The notes: generated by a model from the sequence alone, not told the origin. A stretch of 32,113 bases of DNA from Caldilineaceae bacterium SB0661_bin_32 (GCA_009841235.1 VXMH01000114.1:1-32113), one strand, 5' to 3'; counted from the first letter of the stretch, positions 1-8,567 are shown. A program made the numbers and translations.

Positions 1-111
1 CCCCTAAAAATTCGCCAAAATTTCCCCCCGATTCCACCCCAAATCCCCCAATCTCTCGTCCTCTCTCGTACAAGCCCTCAACACGCCCATCCTACCCCTC
101 AGATGCCCCCC

Positions 112-150
112 ACAAACTACGGTAGGGGCAGGCCTTGTGCCTGCCCTCTC
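112..150. repeat. Intergenic palindromic repeat, copy 1
   Basis: The 30 bases at 121-150 are identical to 11361-11390, and their first 25 recur at 32089-32113. The core is an inverted repeat with arms GGGCAGGC (126-133) and GCCTGCCC (139-146) around a 5-base loop, preceded by a conserved ACGGTAG. The flanking ACAAAC and CTCTC are also largely shared. It lies about 40 bases upstream of the promoter of the dehydrogenase gene. No target-site duplication or coding content is visible. It looks like a REP-type dispersed hairpin. Confidence 0.85.
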
Positions 151-190
151 TCTCTCCTCGCCGTTGCGATTGCCTCGGGCGCCGAGTGGA

Positions 191-219
191 TTGATCGCGG
201 CCTTGCCCGGTGCTATACT
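191..219 (+). promoter_or_regulatory. Sigma70-type promoter for the SDR gene
   Basis: TTGATC (191-196) and TATACT (214-219) are separated by 17 bases, matching 4/6 and 5/6 consensus positions. This would start transcription near 226 and give a leader of roughly 58 bases before the TTG start at 284. Called by eye. Confidence 0.55.
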
Positions 220-283
220 GAAAAAGCCTGTCCCCTCCATCACAGAGGAATTCCGGATTTCAGGCAACGACAGGAGAAAGCCG

Positions 284-1069
284 TTGACGAATCTCCCTGA
301 TTTCGATCTTGCGGGCAAAGTTGCAGTTATCACAGGAGCCTCCCGGGGCATCGGAGAGGCGATCAGCCGCTGCTATGCGGCGCGAGGAGCCGCGGTCGTG
401 TTGAGCAGCCGTAAGCAGGCGGCGTTGGACGACGTGGCCGAATCGATCCGGAAGGACGGCGGCCGCGCCCTGGCCGCGGCCGCGCATACAGGTGACATGG
501 AGGCGACGGCCGCTCTCGCCGAACAGGCGGTGCGTGAGTTCGGCGGCATCGACATCCTGGTAAATAATGCAGCCACCAACCCCCACTTCGGGCCGGTTCT
601 GAGCGCCGAGGAGAGCCACTGGCACAAGATCCTCGATGTAAACGTGGTCGGCTACTTTCGCATGGCCAGGGCATGCAGCGCAGAGATGATGAAACGGGGG
701 GGCGGCAAGATCATCAATGTCGCATCGATCGCCGGAAAACGTCCGCAGCCTGGAATGGGGGTCTACTGTGTCAGCAAGGCCGGCGTCTTAATGCTCACAG
801 AAGTGCTGGCCGCGGAACTGGCCGCAGAAGGCATTCAGGTCAATGCGATCGCGCCCGGCTACACCAGGACCGCCTTCAGCCGCGCCATCTGGCAGGACCC
901 GGAACTCAATCAGACCGTGCTCGGGGCCATTCCGCAGAGGAGGATTGCCGAAACCGACGAGCTGACCGGCATTGCCCTCTACCTGGCATCGGATGCGAGC
1001 AGCTTTACCACCGGCGGCACCTTCGTTGTCGACGGCGGCCAGTGGGTTGATGCCGGACTGGGCGGGTGA
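284..1069 (+). CDS. SDR-family oxidoreductase (FabG-like)
   Basis: A short-chain dehydrogenase/reductase of 261 residues that would oxidise or reduce a hydroxyl/carbonyl substrate with NAD(P)(H) in the cytoplasm. Visible motifs are the cofactor loop TGASRGIG (residues 17-24), NNAA (94-97), the structural Asn of LDVN (120), the catalytic Ser148 and Tyr161-x3-Lys165 (YCVSK), NAIAPGYTRT after the active site, and the C-terminal VVDGG. This is the classical SDR layout at its usual length. I chose the TTG at 284 because AGGAG lies 7 bases upstream (272-276) and the protein then begins just before the first beta strand. A GTG-started form from 137 would add 49 unlikely residues that run through the intergenic repeat. 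An acyl-CoA dehydrogenase follows 82 bases downstream, so a role in acyl or hydroxyacyl metabolism is plausible, but the substrate cannot be read from sequence. Confidence 0.9.
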   Translation: MTNLPDFDLAGKVAVITGASRGIGEAISRCYAARGAAVVLSSRKQAALDDVAESIRKDGGRALAAAAHTGDMEATAALAEQAVREFGGIDILVNNAATNPHFGPVLSAEESHWHKILDVNVVGYFRMARACSAEMMKRGGGKIINVASIAGKRPQPGMGVYCVSKAGVLMLTEVLAAELAAEGIQVNAIAPGYTRTAFSRAIWQDPELNQTVLGAIPQRRIAETDELTGIALYLASDASSFTTGGTFVVDGGQWVDAGLGG

Positions 1070-1151
1070 AGGGCCGGTCAGAAAACAGGAACAGACACGG
1101 TGGCGGCGAAGAGCCGCTATACATCATTCCAAGTGGGATAAAGACTTCTCC

Positions 1152-2357
1152 ATGACAACCGACATTCTTCCCAATCTTCTTCTCCGTGTTCGCCAGTTCA
1201 TCGACGAAGAGGTCGTTCCCATTGAAAAACTGCTGATCAGCCATCCCTGGACTGAGGTTGAGCCGCTGCTCGATCAGAAACGGGAGTCGGTGAAAGAGGC
1301 CGGACTCTGGGGGCTGGCTCTTCCTGCATCTTACGGCGGCCAGGGACTGTCGCTGGCCGAGTTCGGACGCGTGAGCGAAGTGTTGGGGCGCACGCCCGGC
1401 GGCCATTACGCCTTTGGTTGCCAGGCGCCCGATATGGGCAATATGGAGCTGCTCATCCACGCCGGCACCCAGGCGCAGCGAGATCGCTACCTGCTGCCGC
1501 TTACCCGCGGGGAAATCCGCTCCTGCTTTGCCATGACCGAACCGGAGCACGCAGGCTCCAACCCGACGTGGATGAGTACAAGCGCCGTGCGCAAAGGCGG
1601 CGAATACGTCATCAACGGCCACAAATGGTTTACGACCGCGGCTGAAGGCGCCTCCTTTGCAATCCTGATGGCGGTGACCAACCCGGACGCTGAGAGCCGT
1701 CACCGGCGAGCCAGCCAGATCATCGTGCCGCTGGATACACCCGGTTTTCATATTGAGCGAAACATCCCGGTGATGGGCGAGGCCCACGGCGGCTGGAACA
1801 GCCATGCGGAAGTCTGGTTCGAGAACGTGCGTGTGCCGGTAGACAATCTCATTGGGGAAGAAGGCAGGGGCTTTGCCCTGGCCCAGTACCGGCTGGGGCC
1901 GGGACGCATTCACCACTGCATGCGCTGGATCGGAATCTGTGAGCGCGCCTTCGATATCATGTGCGGCCGGGCCGCGCAGCGGGAGGTTGCGCCGGGGCGG
2001 CTGCTGGGCTCCCAGGGGATGGTCCAGGCCTGGGTGGCCGAGAGCAGAGCGGAGATAAACGCCTCCCGGCTGATGGTGTTGGACACGGCCCGCAAGATCG
2101 ACGCGGAAGGCGTCTACGCGGCCAGAGAAGAGATCTCCTTGATCAAGTTCTATGTAGCGGACGTGCTGATGCGCGTGTTGGACCGGGCGCTTCAGACGCT
2201 GGGCGGCCTGGGCATGAGCGATGACACGCCAGTTGCATACTGGTACCGCCACGAAAGGGCCTCCCGCATCTACGACGGGCCAGACGAAGTTCACAAGATG
2301 AGCGTCGCCCGACGCATTCTTCAGCAATACCTGTCGTCAGGGCCGAAAGTAGATTGA
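1152..2357 (+). CDS. Acyl-CoA dehydrogenase family protein (ACAD10/11-like)
   Basis: A 401-residue flavoprotein that would introduce a 2,3 double bond into an acyl-CoA, passing electrons to ETF. In order: the helical N-terminal domain; the FAD-contacting segment CFAMTEPEHAGSNP (about 125-137), with INGHKWFTTAA after it; the beta domain; and the C-terminal helical domain with LGGLGMSDDTPVA (350-362). The C-terminal signature is RIYDGPDEVHK (372-382). The D-G-P-D-E-V-H form, in place of the Y-E-G-T of medium-chain enzymes, is what I know from the ACAD10/11 type. An Asp therefore occupies the place of the usual catalytic Glu, and the true base needs alignment. The ATG at 1152 gives the normal family length, and an upstream in-frame extension from 972 would overlap the SDR gene. 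Its Shine-Dalgarno sequence is weak. It is probably co-transcribed with the SDR gene. Confidence 0.9.
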   Translation: MTTDILPNLLLRVRQFIDEEVVPIEKLLISHPWTEVEPLLDQKRESVKEAGLWGLALPASYGGQGLSLAEFGRVSEVLGRTPGGHYAFGCQAPDMGNMELLIHAGTQAQRDRYLLPLTRGEIRSCFAMTEPEHAGSNPTWMSTSAVRKGGEYVINGHKWFTTAAEGASFAILMAVTNPDAESRHRRASQIIVPLDTPGFHIERNIPVMGEAHGGWNSHAEVWFENVRVPVDNLIGEEGRGFALAQYRLGPGRIHHCMRWIGICERAFDIMCGRAAQREVAPGRLLGSQGMVQAWVAESRAEINASRLMVLDTARKIDAEGVYAAREEISLIKFYVADVLMRVLDRALQTLGGLGMSDDTPVAYWYRHERASRIYDGPDEVHKMSVARRILQQYLSSGPKVD

Positions 2358-2413
2358 CAGGCCGCCTGCGGAATCAGTGGCATACCATGACCCGGATTTG
2401 AATGACGCCCTCA

Positions 2414-3187
2414 TCACGGTTTCGCCGCTTCCATCAGATAATTTCGGGCTTCGTACACAAGCTCGCTCCCTGACTGCACCTGTTTCTGCAATGCCATCAA
2501 ATTGGCAGTATGCGACGCCACGGAGAAACCGGGAACAAGCCACGGAACCGCCTTCAGGTAGTAGACGATTGCTCCCACGTCAGTAAACACCAGCCTGCCC
2601 GACCATTCCTGAACGTCAACAACGCTGAGTCCCGCGGCCCGCATCAACGGCACGTATCTCTGCGGCGTTGCATCCGGCCACTGCGGCGTTGCGCCGAAAG
2701 CGGCGAGCAGGTCCTGCGCCCACAGTCCGTGAACTTGCCGGGTAAGCAGACGGCCCCCCGGGACAAGCATGCGCGCGATCTCGTCGACGTGCAACGCGCC
2801 GTGACGGTTCAATACAAGCGAAAACTCGCCGTCGTCGAACGGCATCGGGCTGTACTCGTCATTGTTCAGCTCTGCAACGCGCACACCCAGCGGTTCAAGC
2901 CGCTGGCGAGCCAGCGCGAGGTTCGGGGGATAGCCTTCGGTCGCCACTACAATCTCCGGCCAGCTGTCTCTCATCGACAGCAGACGCTCACCGCCGCCCG
3001 TCGCGATATCCAGAACTGAGGCTGATGAGCGCATCAGTTCGCGTGCACGGGTAGAGTAGGACCACGGCGGCTGTTCCAGGAGCATTCGTCCATCGAGGTA
3101 CGAAAAGTCCCAGCCTGTGAAGGGCTTCTCCTCTTCCGCCTTCCAACCTTCGATCAATTTTTCATTCTGTCGTGAGCGCGCACGCAT
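2414..3187 (-). CDS. Class I SAM-dependent methyltransferase
   Basis: A 257-residue methyltransferase with the AdoMet-binding glycine motif VLDIATGGGERLL (58-70), an acidic residue at the end of strand 2 (ATEGYPPN, 82-89), FSLVLNRHGALH (122-133) at the strand-4 position, and LVPGGRLLTRQV (141-152) for motif III. The N-terminus EEEKPFTGWDFSYLDGRM is characteristic of a subgroup of uncharacterised bacterial methyltransferases. The substrate is unknown. The ATG at 3187 was chosen because it leaves 5 bases after the upstream DUF2905 gene. The open frame continues to 3484, but that extension would cover the neighbouring gene. No good Shine-Dalgarno sequence is visible, so translational coupling is likely. 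It converges with the acyl-CoA dehydrogenase gene. Confidence 0.88.
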   Translation of the reverse strand: MRARSRQNEKLIEGWKAEEEKPFTGWDFSYLDGRMLLEQPPWSYSTRARELMRSSASVLDIATGGGERLLSMRDSWPEIVVATEGYPPNLALARQRLEPLGVRVAELNNDEYSPMPFDDGEFSLVLNRHGALHVDEIARMLVPGGRLLTRQVHGLWAQDLLAAFGATPQWPDATPQRYVPLMRAAGLSVVDVQEWSGRLVFTDVGAIVYYLKAVPWLVPGFSVASHTANLMALQKQVQSGSELVYEARNYLMEAAKP

Positions 3188-3192
3188 GGCCG

Positions 3193-3399
3193 TTAACGAT
3201 TCAGGAGATTCAGCAGCAACGTCAAGACGAGGCTGACGAGAATCATGGATGTGATTGGAATGAAGACGCTGACCGACTCTCTTTTGATATTGATGTCGCC
3301 GGGAAGCTTTCCAAACCAGCTGAAAAGCCAGGGCGCAAACTGGAGCGCCGCCCCGATGAGGAGAAGGACTGCGCCAAGAATTATGAACCACTTTGCCAT
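3193..3399 (-). CDS. DUF2905 family membrane protein
   Basis: A 68-residue protein with two hydrophobic helices (about 3-25 and 45-66) joined by a short loop containing GKLPGDI (30-36). This loop motif and the two-helix layout identify the DUF2905 family as I know it. Its biochemical function is unknown. The ATG at 3399 gives the family's normal length. It lies 5 bases upstream of the methyltransferase start on the same strand, so the two are probably one transcript driven by the extended -10 element at 3453-3461. Confidence 0.88.
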   Translation of the reverse strand: MAKWFIILGAVLLLIGAALQFAPWLFSWFGKLPGDINIKRESVSVFIPITSMILVSLVLTLLLNLLNR

Positions 3400-3452
3400 T
3401 TTTTGACTTCAATTCAGTCAGGAGCGAGACCGGCCCAAGGTCGGCATTCGTC

Positions 3453-3461
3453 ATTATAGCA
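3453..3461 (-). promoter_or_regulatory. Extended -10 promoter for the DUF2905-methyltransferase pair
   Basis: On the minus strand the sequence reads TGCTATAAT, a perfect -10 with the TG extension. No convincing -35 is present, as is usual for extended -10 promoters. Initiation near 3447 would give a leader of about 47 bases to the ATG at 3399. Confidence 0.5.
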
Positions 3462-3750
3462 GAAGGCCCGGCGGCGCATCGCACCGAAAATCAGGCAGAT
3501 CGGTGACCTGGAAGGCAGCGTCTGCGGATTGACGGCTTTTGCCCTGGCAGATGCCGGAGTTACGTCAGTTGGAGGCTGCCAAGGGAGAGAAAACGAATTC
3601 GTAGCTGGATCGTAGGCATATTACCCAGTTCGCCTATCGGGCCAAATGAAGGCCTGCTCATGGCGTTTGACCATCGATCTCCAGTGTAAATGCCTGGATT
3701 GCGGCGGGAAATTCCTCCATATCGCATACGCTCCTGTGGACCGAATTCTC

Positions 3751-3779
3751 TTGACTTCAGCCCTGAAACGGTGCAGAAT
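3751..3779 (+). promoter_or_regulatory. Sigma70-type promoter for the LysM-PA14 gene
   Basis: TTGACT (3751-3756) and CAGAAT (3774-3779) are 17 bases apart, matching 5/6 and 4/6 of consensus. The leader to the ATG at 3846 would be about 60 bases, with AGGA at 3834-3837 as the ribosome site. Confidence 0.45.
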
Positions 3780-3845
3780 TTCATTGTCAAGTCATACAGA
3801 CTCTCGATCATCTGCAAAAGCCCATATCCATATAGGACTGGCACA

Positions 3846-6068
3846 ATGAGTTCAGACTCGCTTCCCACTTTTTGGATTCGACGCTGGCAGAGCGGGATTG
3901 TCGCGGCTGCCCTGCTCTTGTCCCTGCTTTCTCAAACCGCCGTTGCAGGTACTTCTGACCCTTTTGAACATGAAACAACTTGCGCCAGCTTACATACTGT
4001 AACGGCCGGAGAAACGCTTACCGGCATAGCCTTGAGGACAGGCGTTTCCCTGTCGGCCCTGGCAGATGCCAACCACCTTTCGACGACCTCCCAGGTACTG
4101 ATCGGTCAGCGGCTGTGCATCCCCCGCACGATCAGTGCGGCCTCTCCGGTAGCGCCGGCCGCGCCGGCTCCGCCGGCCGCCCCGGTCGTGCCGGCCCCAA
4201 CAGCGCGAACGGGAACAGCCGCCAACTGGACCGGCAAATACTACAACAGTCAAGACCTCAGCGGCGATCCCGTACTGACCCGCCAGGATGCCTCCATCGA
4301 CTTTAACTGGCAATCCGGCAGTCCGGACACAAGCATAGCCAGCGACAGTTTCAGCGTATCCTGGACGGCAAACGTTACCTTTGAGACCGGCGCCTACCGG
4401 TTCACCGCAGTCGCCGACGATGGCGTGCGCGTCTACGTGAACGACACGCTCGTGCTGGAAGACTGGAACGTTCACCCGGCAACCACGACGGTTCGTGACA
4501 CTGAGATCACGGCAGGAAACCATACGGTAAAGGTCGAGTACTTCGAGGCAAGCGGAGCGGCATCAGTTTCGGTCTCGTGGCAGAAGCAGGTAGAGGAAAC
4601 GCCCACTTGCAACGTTCAGCCCCACGATAGTCTGAGCTCCTTTTGGGCCCACTCCTCTTTGGGATGCGCGAGCGCTGCCGCGGCAACCGTTTGGGCTGCC
4701 TGGCAGCCGTTCGAGAGCGGCCACATGATCTGGCGTCAGAATGATGACGCAGTGTATGTCTACGCGGACGGCGGGAACTGGGCCCGCCACAGCGACGATT
4801 GGAACGACCAGGCACTCAGCAACAACAGGGGCGCGGCGCCGGCCGGATTGCAGTCTCCCGTGCGGGGATTCGGTTATCTCTGGGAAACGAATGACGATGT
4901 GTACAACGCCCTGGGCTGGGCCACTGCAGATGAGAAGGGCTTTTGCGCCCGAATCCAGCAGTTCGCAAAAGGCACACTCCTGATTGCCGATACTGTCGAG
5001 ACGTGCCGCGAAAACTCGCATAACTTTGCATCGGAGACCTTTGTCGCCAACAACGTCCTGCAGGCATTGACTGGAGGAGAATGGACCCTGGTCTGCGAAA
5101 AGCAGACGCATGAGAGACTGGAGCCATACTGGAATCAAGACGATGTTGGGTGCCCGCTGTCCACTGGAGCTACGTTGTGGACTGCCTGGCAGCCGTTTGA
5201 GAAAGGCTATATGCTGTGGCGGCAGGATGACGATGCCGTGTTCGTGTTCACTGACGGGAATGAATGGGCGCGTTACTCCGATGACTGGGACAGCCAGTCA
5301 TATGAGCCGGCCCGGGGCACTGAGCCCGCAGACAGGCACACGCCCGTGCGCGGTTTCGGCTATCTGTGGGCGACAAATGACGATGTCTTTGCCGACCTGG
5401 GATGGGCAACTGATGTTGAAAAGGGCGCCTGTACGCTGATTCAGGCCTTCGACGGCGGCACCCTGCTCACCGGCGATCCGGTGGATTCCTGTTTCGATGG
5501 GGCTGATAACCTGGTGTCGGATACGCTGCTGGGTTCGAGTACGATTGAGGCGTTGGAATCGGGCAGTTGGGAGATCGCCTGCGTAAACCCGGTTCACGCG
5601 GGTCTGGACCACCTCTGGGATCATGCTGAGTTTGGCTGTCCGCAGGCAGCCGGTGGCATACTGTGGTCGTCGTGGCAGCCGTTCCAGACAGGCCATATGA
5701 TCTGGCGGGAGAATGATGACGCAGTCTTTGTGTTTGCAAATGGTCAGGACGCGGAACGATTTGCGGATGACTGGAACGATCAGACCTATTCGACCAACCG
5801 GGGCACACCGCCTGAAGGTCTCCAGGCGCCTGAACGAGGTTTTGGCTATTTGTGGGAAAACGATGACGACGTCTATGGCGATTTGGGCTGGGCGACGGCT
5901 GACGAGAGAGGTTTCTGCGCACTGTTCCAGCAGTACGAGAAAGGCTACCTGATCGTGAGCAACTCCGTGCCCTCATGTAAAGAAGGTCAGGACAACGAAG
6001 CGACGGAGATAGACTTCGCACTCCATTCACTGAGCGTGCTCAACGACGGAACCTGGACGCTCAGGTAG
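3846..6068 (+). CDS. Secreted LysM-PA14 protein with three GFGYLW repeats
   Basis: A 740-residue predicted secreted envelope protein. Residues 1-34 form a signal peptide (Arg-rich start, hydrophobic stretch 18-33, cleavage after AVA). A LysM domain follows (about 48-92: HTVTAGETLTGIALRTG to LIGQRLCIP), which in known families binds peptidoglycan glycans. After an Ala/Pro linker (98-120) comes a PA14-type beta domain (125-247), recognisable from WTGKYYNSQDL, TAVADDGVRVYVNDTLV and HTVKVEYFE. The remainder is three tandem repeats of about 157 residues. No catalytic domain is visible, so a wall-bound carbohydrate-recognition or adhesive role is the best inference. The ATG at 3846 has AGGA 8 bases upstream and places the signal peptide correctly; the open frame from 3690 adds unlikely sequence. 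murJ follows 95 bases downstream. Confidence 0.9.
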   Translation: MSSDSLPTFWIRRWQSGIVAAALLLSLLSQTAVAGTSDPFEHETTCASLHTVTAGETLTGIALRTGVSLSALADANHLSTTSQVLIGQRLCIPRTISAASPVAPAAPAPPAAPVVPAPTARTGTAANWTGKYYNSQDLSGDPVLTRQDASIDFNWQSGSPDTSIASDSFSVSWTANVTFETGAYRFTAVADDGVRVYVNDTLVLEDWNVHPATTTVRDTEITAGNHTVKVEYFEASGAASVSVSWQKQVEETPTCNVQPHDSLSSFWAHSSLGCASAAAATVWAAWQPFESGHMIWRQNDDAVYVYADGGNWARHSDDWNDQALSNNRGAAPAGLQSPVRGFGYLWETNDDVYNALGWATADEKGFCARIQQFAKGTLLIADTVETCRENSHNFASETFVANNVLQALTGGEWTLVCEKQTHERLEPYWNQDDVGCPLSTGATLWTAWQPFEKGYMLWRQDDDAVFVFTDGNEWARYSDDWDSQSYEPARGTEPADRHTPVRGFGYLWATNDDVFADLGWATDVEKGACTLIQAFDGGTLLTGDPVDSCFDGADNLVSDTLLGSSTIEALESGSWEIACVNPVHAGLDHLWDHAEFGCPQAAGGILWSSWQPFQTGHMIWRENDDAVFVFANGQDAERFADDWNDQTYSTNRGTPPEGLQAPERGFGYLWENDDDVYGDLGWATADERGFCALFQQYEKGYLIVSNSVPSCKEGQDNEATEIDFALHSLSVLNDGTWTLR
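4629..6065 (+). repeat. Three tandem ~157-residue coding repeats
   Basis: Within the LysM-PA14 protein, residues 262-418, 422-579 and 583-740 repeat the same order of motifs. Each has LW/FW...GC, then AWQPFE-x-G-x-M-x-WR-x-x-DDAV-F/Y-V, a DDW-x-x-Q turn, RG-x-x-P, RGFGYLW-x-x-x-DDV, LGWAT-x-x-E/R-G-x-C, and a terminal Cys plus GxWxL/I segment. Repeats 1 and 3 are the most alike. The DNA copies have diverged considerably, so the duplication is old. Three Cys per unit could form disulfides outside the cell. Confidence 0.85.
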
Positions 6069-6080
6069 GCGAAACTGACC

Positions 6081-6114
6081 GGGAGGGAGGGGCCGCTGCG
6101 AGCGGTCCTCTCCC
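6081..6114 (+). terminator. Imperfect GC-rich hairpin after the LysM-PA14 gene
   Basis: GGGAGGGGCCGC (6085-6096) and GCGGTCCTCTCCC (6102-6114) pair with one bulge around a 5-base loop, 13 bases after the stop codon. No T-run follows, so termination is uncertain. A second small hairpin (CCGCAG/CTGCGG, 6131-6144) lies before murJ. Confidence 0.35.
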
Positions 6115-6163
6115 GTCCTTCGGTTGACTGCCGCAGTTCTGCGGCGGTACGGCAAGACGCCCG

Positions 6164-7723
6164 ATGTCCCGCGCGCCCCATCTGGTCCGCTCCTCCTTCC
6201 TCGTAGTTTTCATATTCGGCCTGGACAAAGTAACCGGCTTTGTGAAGCTGCTGCTGACGACGCGGTTGTTCGGGACCGGGCCGGAAGTTGACGCGTTTGC
6301 GACGGCCAACCAGTTGCCCGAGCTCTTGCTGGCGCTGCTTGCCGCCGGCGCCCTCTCAGCCGCTTTCATTCCCGTCTATTCCGGCTACCTGACACAGTCC
6401 CGGCAGGGCGAAGCAGAGTCGCTTGCCGGGACTGTGTTGACGTTGACGGTGATCGTCGTGGGCACGGCCTGTCTTCTGGCCATTCTTGCGGCGCCCTGGC
6501 TCGTTCGCGTGGTGCTCGCGCCCCATTTCCCTGAAGAGACACAGCGGCTGACGACGCAGATGATGCGGATCTTTCTTCTGGCCGCGGTGTTGATCAGTGT
6601 TTCCGGCGTGTTCGGCAGCGTGCTGCATTCGCACCAGCACTTTCTGACCCCGGCCCTGGGCAGTGTGCTGATAGACCTGGGGCAAATCGCGGGCATGATC
6701 GCGCTCGTGCCCATATGGGGCGTCTACGGCATGGCCTGGGGCAGCGTCCTCGGCGCGGCGCTGACCGTCCTTGTGCAGCTTCCCGCTCTGGCGCGCCGGA
6801 GACTGCGCCTGCGGTTGCAGATCAATCTGCGGCTCGAAGGTGTACGCGAGGTCCTGCGTTTGATGGGCCCGCGCCTCGTGACCCTCGGCTCCTTTCAGGC
6901 GGTGGACCTTGTCTTCATTCGCCTTGCTTCCGCTTTGCCTGCCGGCAGTATCGCCGCCTTCCATTACGCCATGCTGGTGATGCTGTCGATGCCCAAATCT
7001 CTCTTTGGGGCCGCGATTACTCAAGTGATCTTTCCGACGATGGCCGAACAGTACAATACCGGAAGCGGTCAGCATCTGCGCGAGACCGTTTCACAAGGTC
7101 TGCGGGCCACCTGGCTGCTGTTGCTTCCGGCTGCGGTCGGTCTGCTTGTGTTGGGGAGGCCGGCGGTGGCGTTTCTGTTTGAGCGGGGGGCTTTCGGACC
7201 GGAAGCGAGCGCGCTGGTCTACCTGCTGATGGCGATCTTTGCCGTACGCCTGCTGGGCGAAGCGTCCTACGACGTGCTCACGCTGACCTTTTTCGCCCAG
7301 CACAACACGCATGTGCCGATGTGGGCGACGCTGGGTTGGATGGTTGTGAATGCCGGTTTGAGCGTGCTTCTTGTCGGGCCCTTCGGGATCGCCGGCCTGG
7401 CATGGGCTACGTCGATTGCGGGTGCGGTCCTGGCTGCGGCGCTGTTTCTACTCAACCTGCGCGCCGGCGGCGTGGACGTTCCGATGCTGCGAGCTGCCTT
7501 GGGGCGGGCCACCGTGGGCAGCCTGGCGATGTGCGGGGTCGTGCTGCTGCTTCACCAGCTGCGAATGCCGCCGGCCCTCTTCATTCTGGCCAGCGCCGGC
7601 GGAGGGGGCTTTGCGTTTTTCGGCCTGTATTTGCTCCTCGGCGGAAGGGAGGTCCTGACCATGCTGGGGCACCTGCGCCGCGGGCTGCAGAGCAGGATCA
7701 GTTTGGAAACCCGTTCAGATTGA
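6164..7723 (+). CDS. murJ: MurJ/MviN lipid II flippase
   Basis: A 519-residue polytopic membrane protein that flips the undecaprenyl-linked peptidoglycan precursor lipid II across the cytoplasmic membrane. The N-terminal signature is clear: GTGPEVDAFATANQLPELL followed by LLAAGALSAAFIPVYSGYL. Alternating hydrophobic helices run through to the C-terminus, consistent with the usual MATE/MOP fold of about 14 helices, and the length is normal. Conserved-looking pieces include FERGAFGPEAS and the R-L-A-S region near residue 253. The ATG at 6164 lacks a strong Shine-Dalgarno sequence, and I saw no better start. It follows a secreted LysM protein and converges with the dioxygenase gene. The tail after the last helix is short. 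Confidence 0.93.
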   Translation: MSRAPHLVRSSFLVVFIFGLDKVTGFVKLLLTTRLFGTGPEVDAFATANQLPELLLALLAAGALSAAFIPVYSGYLTQSRQGEAESLAGTVLTLTVIVVGTACLLAILAAPWLVRVVLAPHFPEETQRLTTQMMRIFLLAAVLISVSGVFGSVLHSHQHFLTPALGSVLIDLGQIAGMIALVPIWGVYGMAWGSVLGAALTVLVQLPALARRRLRLRLQINLRLEGVREVLRLMGPRLVTLGSFQAVDLVFIRLASALPAGSIAAFHYAMLVMLSMPKSLFGAAITQVIFPTMAEQYNTGSGQHLRETVSQGLRATWLLLLPAAVGLLVLGRPAVAFLFERGAFGPEASALVYLLMAIFAVRLLGEASYDVLTLTFFAQHNTHVPMWATLGWMVVNAGLSVLLVGPFGIAGLAWATSIAGAVLAAALFLLNLRAGGVDVPMLRAALGRATVGSLAMCGVVLLLHQLRMPPALFILASAGGGGFAFFGLYLLLGGREVLTMLGHLRRGLQSRISLETRSD

Positions 7724-7755
7724 CAGCCCGGTAATCGGTTACTACACCGCCGGTC

Positions 7756-8541
7756 TCAGACCCCCAGCACGACGCGCTGCGCCTCGCTGATGCGCGCGGC
7801 CGTCTCGGGTCGGAACAGGCCGCGCTGGTCCGTCTGTGGGGTGAGGCCGCGGCGGCAGTAGTAGCAGTGGAGCGCGCGGCGCGGGCTGTCCGAACGGTTG
7901 ACGGTTCCCCCGTGCCAGGTGAAGGCGTTGAAGACGAATACCGTTCCCGCCTTGCCCTGCACGAGGATTTCGTCAGGGTGAGGCGCCTTCGGATCCTCCA
8001 TGCTCTCGCGGGGGTCCTGACCAAACAGATGTGAGCCGGGAACAAGGCGGGTGGCGCCGTTTTCCGGCGTAAAGTCGCTGAGCAGCCAGATCGAGTTGCA
8101 GACGTTATAGCGCCGCCGGCCGTCCTGCACGGAAGGCGAAAAGTCCTGACTGCTGTGGGAGCCGTCGCAGTGCAGCGCCTGCAGGCCATGACCTGGAAGC
8201 GCCGCGCGTGCATTGAGCGAAGACAGCTTCAGATCGCCGTCGAGCACGTGGGCCATGGCCGCCAACACCTTTGGGTTGGCCCAGACGAGGTCGAAGAGCG
8301 CATCCTTGTTCGCCAGGTTGGCCAGCCGGTCGGTGCCATCCTCCTGGTGCACCTCCTTGCCTGCCTCCTCGCCCTCTTCGTCTTCCAGCGCCTGCAGGCG
8401 CGCACGAAGCGCTTGCACCTGCTCCGACGTCAGGATCCCGGGAAGCGGCAGGTAGCCGTCCACGTCGAGAGATCTCTTTTCTTCTGCCGACAGCGTGTCT
8501 TCGCGCACGCCGAGCGCAAACAGGGCAGCTTGAATGTCCAT
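7756..8541 (-). CDS. Phytanoyl-CoA dioxygenase (PhyH) family protein
   Basis: A 261-residue Fe(II)/2-oxoglutarate-dependent oxygenase-like protein. The N-terminus has the family opening VDGYLPLPGIL (27-37). The iron-binding HxD motif is His124-Cys-Asp126 (LHCDGSH) and the distal His is His210 in FTWHGGTVNRS. An Arg about 10 residues later (R221/R222) could bind 2-oxoglutarate. NGATRLVPGSH (161-171) is the typical strand preceding the distal His. Bacterial members hydroxylate diverse small molecules, so phytanoyl-CoA should not be assumed. The ATG at 8541 was preferred because GGAGG lies about 10 bases upstream. Its start is 26 bases after the stop of a Gfo/Idh/MocA gene, so the two are likely co-transcribed. 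Confidence 0.88.
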   Translation of the reverse strand: MDIQAALFALGVREDTLSAEEKRSLDVDGYLPLPGILTSEQVQALRARLQALEDEEGEEAGKEVHQEDGTDRLANLANKDALFDLVWANPKVLAAMAHVLDGDLKLSSLNARAALPGHGLQALHCDGSHSSQDFSPSVQDGRRRYNVCNSIWLLSDFTPENGATRLVPGSHLFGQDPRESMEDPKAPHPDEILVQGKAGTVFVFNAFTWHGGTVNRSDSPRRALHCYYCRRGLTPQTDQRGLFRPETAARISEAQRVVLGV

Positions 8542-8567
8542 TCCCCTCTTGCCTCCCTTCACCGTCC

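Larger units (their letters stand above)
3400..3845. other. Divergent intergenic region
   Basis: This 446-base gap separates the minus-strand DUF2905 gene from the plus-strand LysM gene. It holds the extended -10 element near 3453 (minus) and the promoter at 3751-3779 (plus). A 102-codon minus-strand open frame (3560-3868) has no recognisable motif, would overlap the LysM start and is not called. No repeat or RNA gene was recognised. Confidence 0.6.

Noticed and set aside
137..283. 49-residue N-terminal extension of the SDR from a GTG
   Set aside because: It would translate the intergenic repeat and the promoter; the TTG at 284 has a proper Shine-Dalgarno site.
1005..2327. 440-codon minus-strand open frame opposite the acyl-CoA dehydrogenase
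   Set aside because: It is a high-GC antisense frame with no domain motifs; the plus strand encodes a clear acyl-CoA dehydrogenase.
3560..3868. 102-codon minus-strand open frame in the LysM upstream region
   Set aside because: It overlaps the LysM start, has no recognisable motif and sits in a region better explained by promoters.
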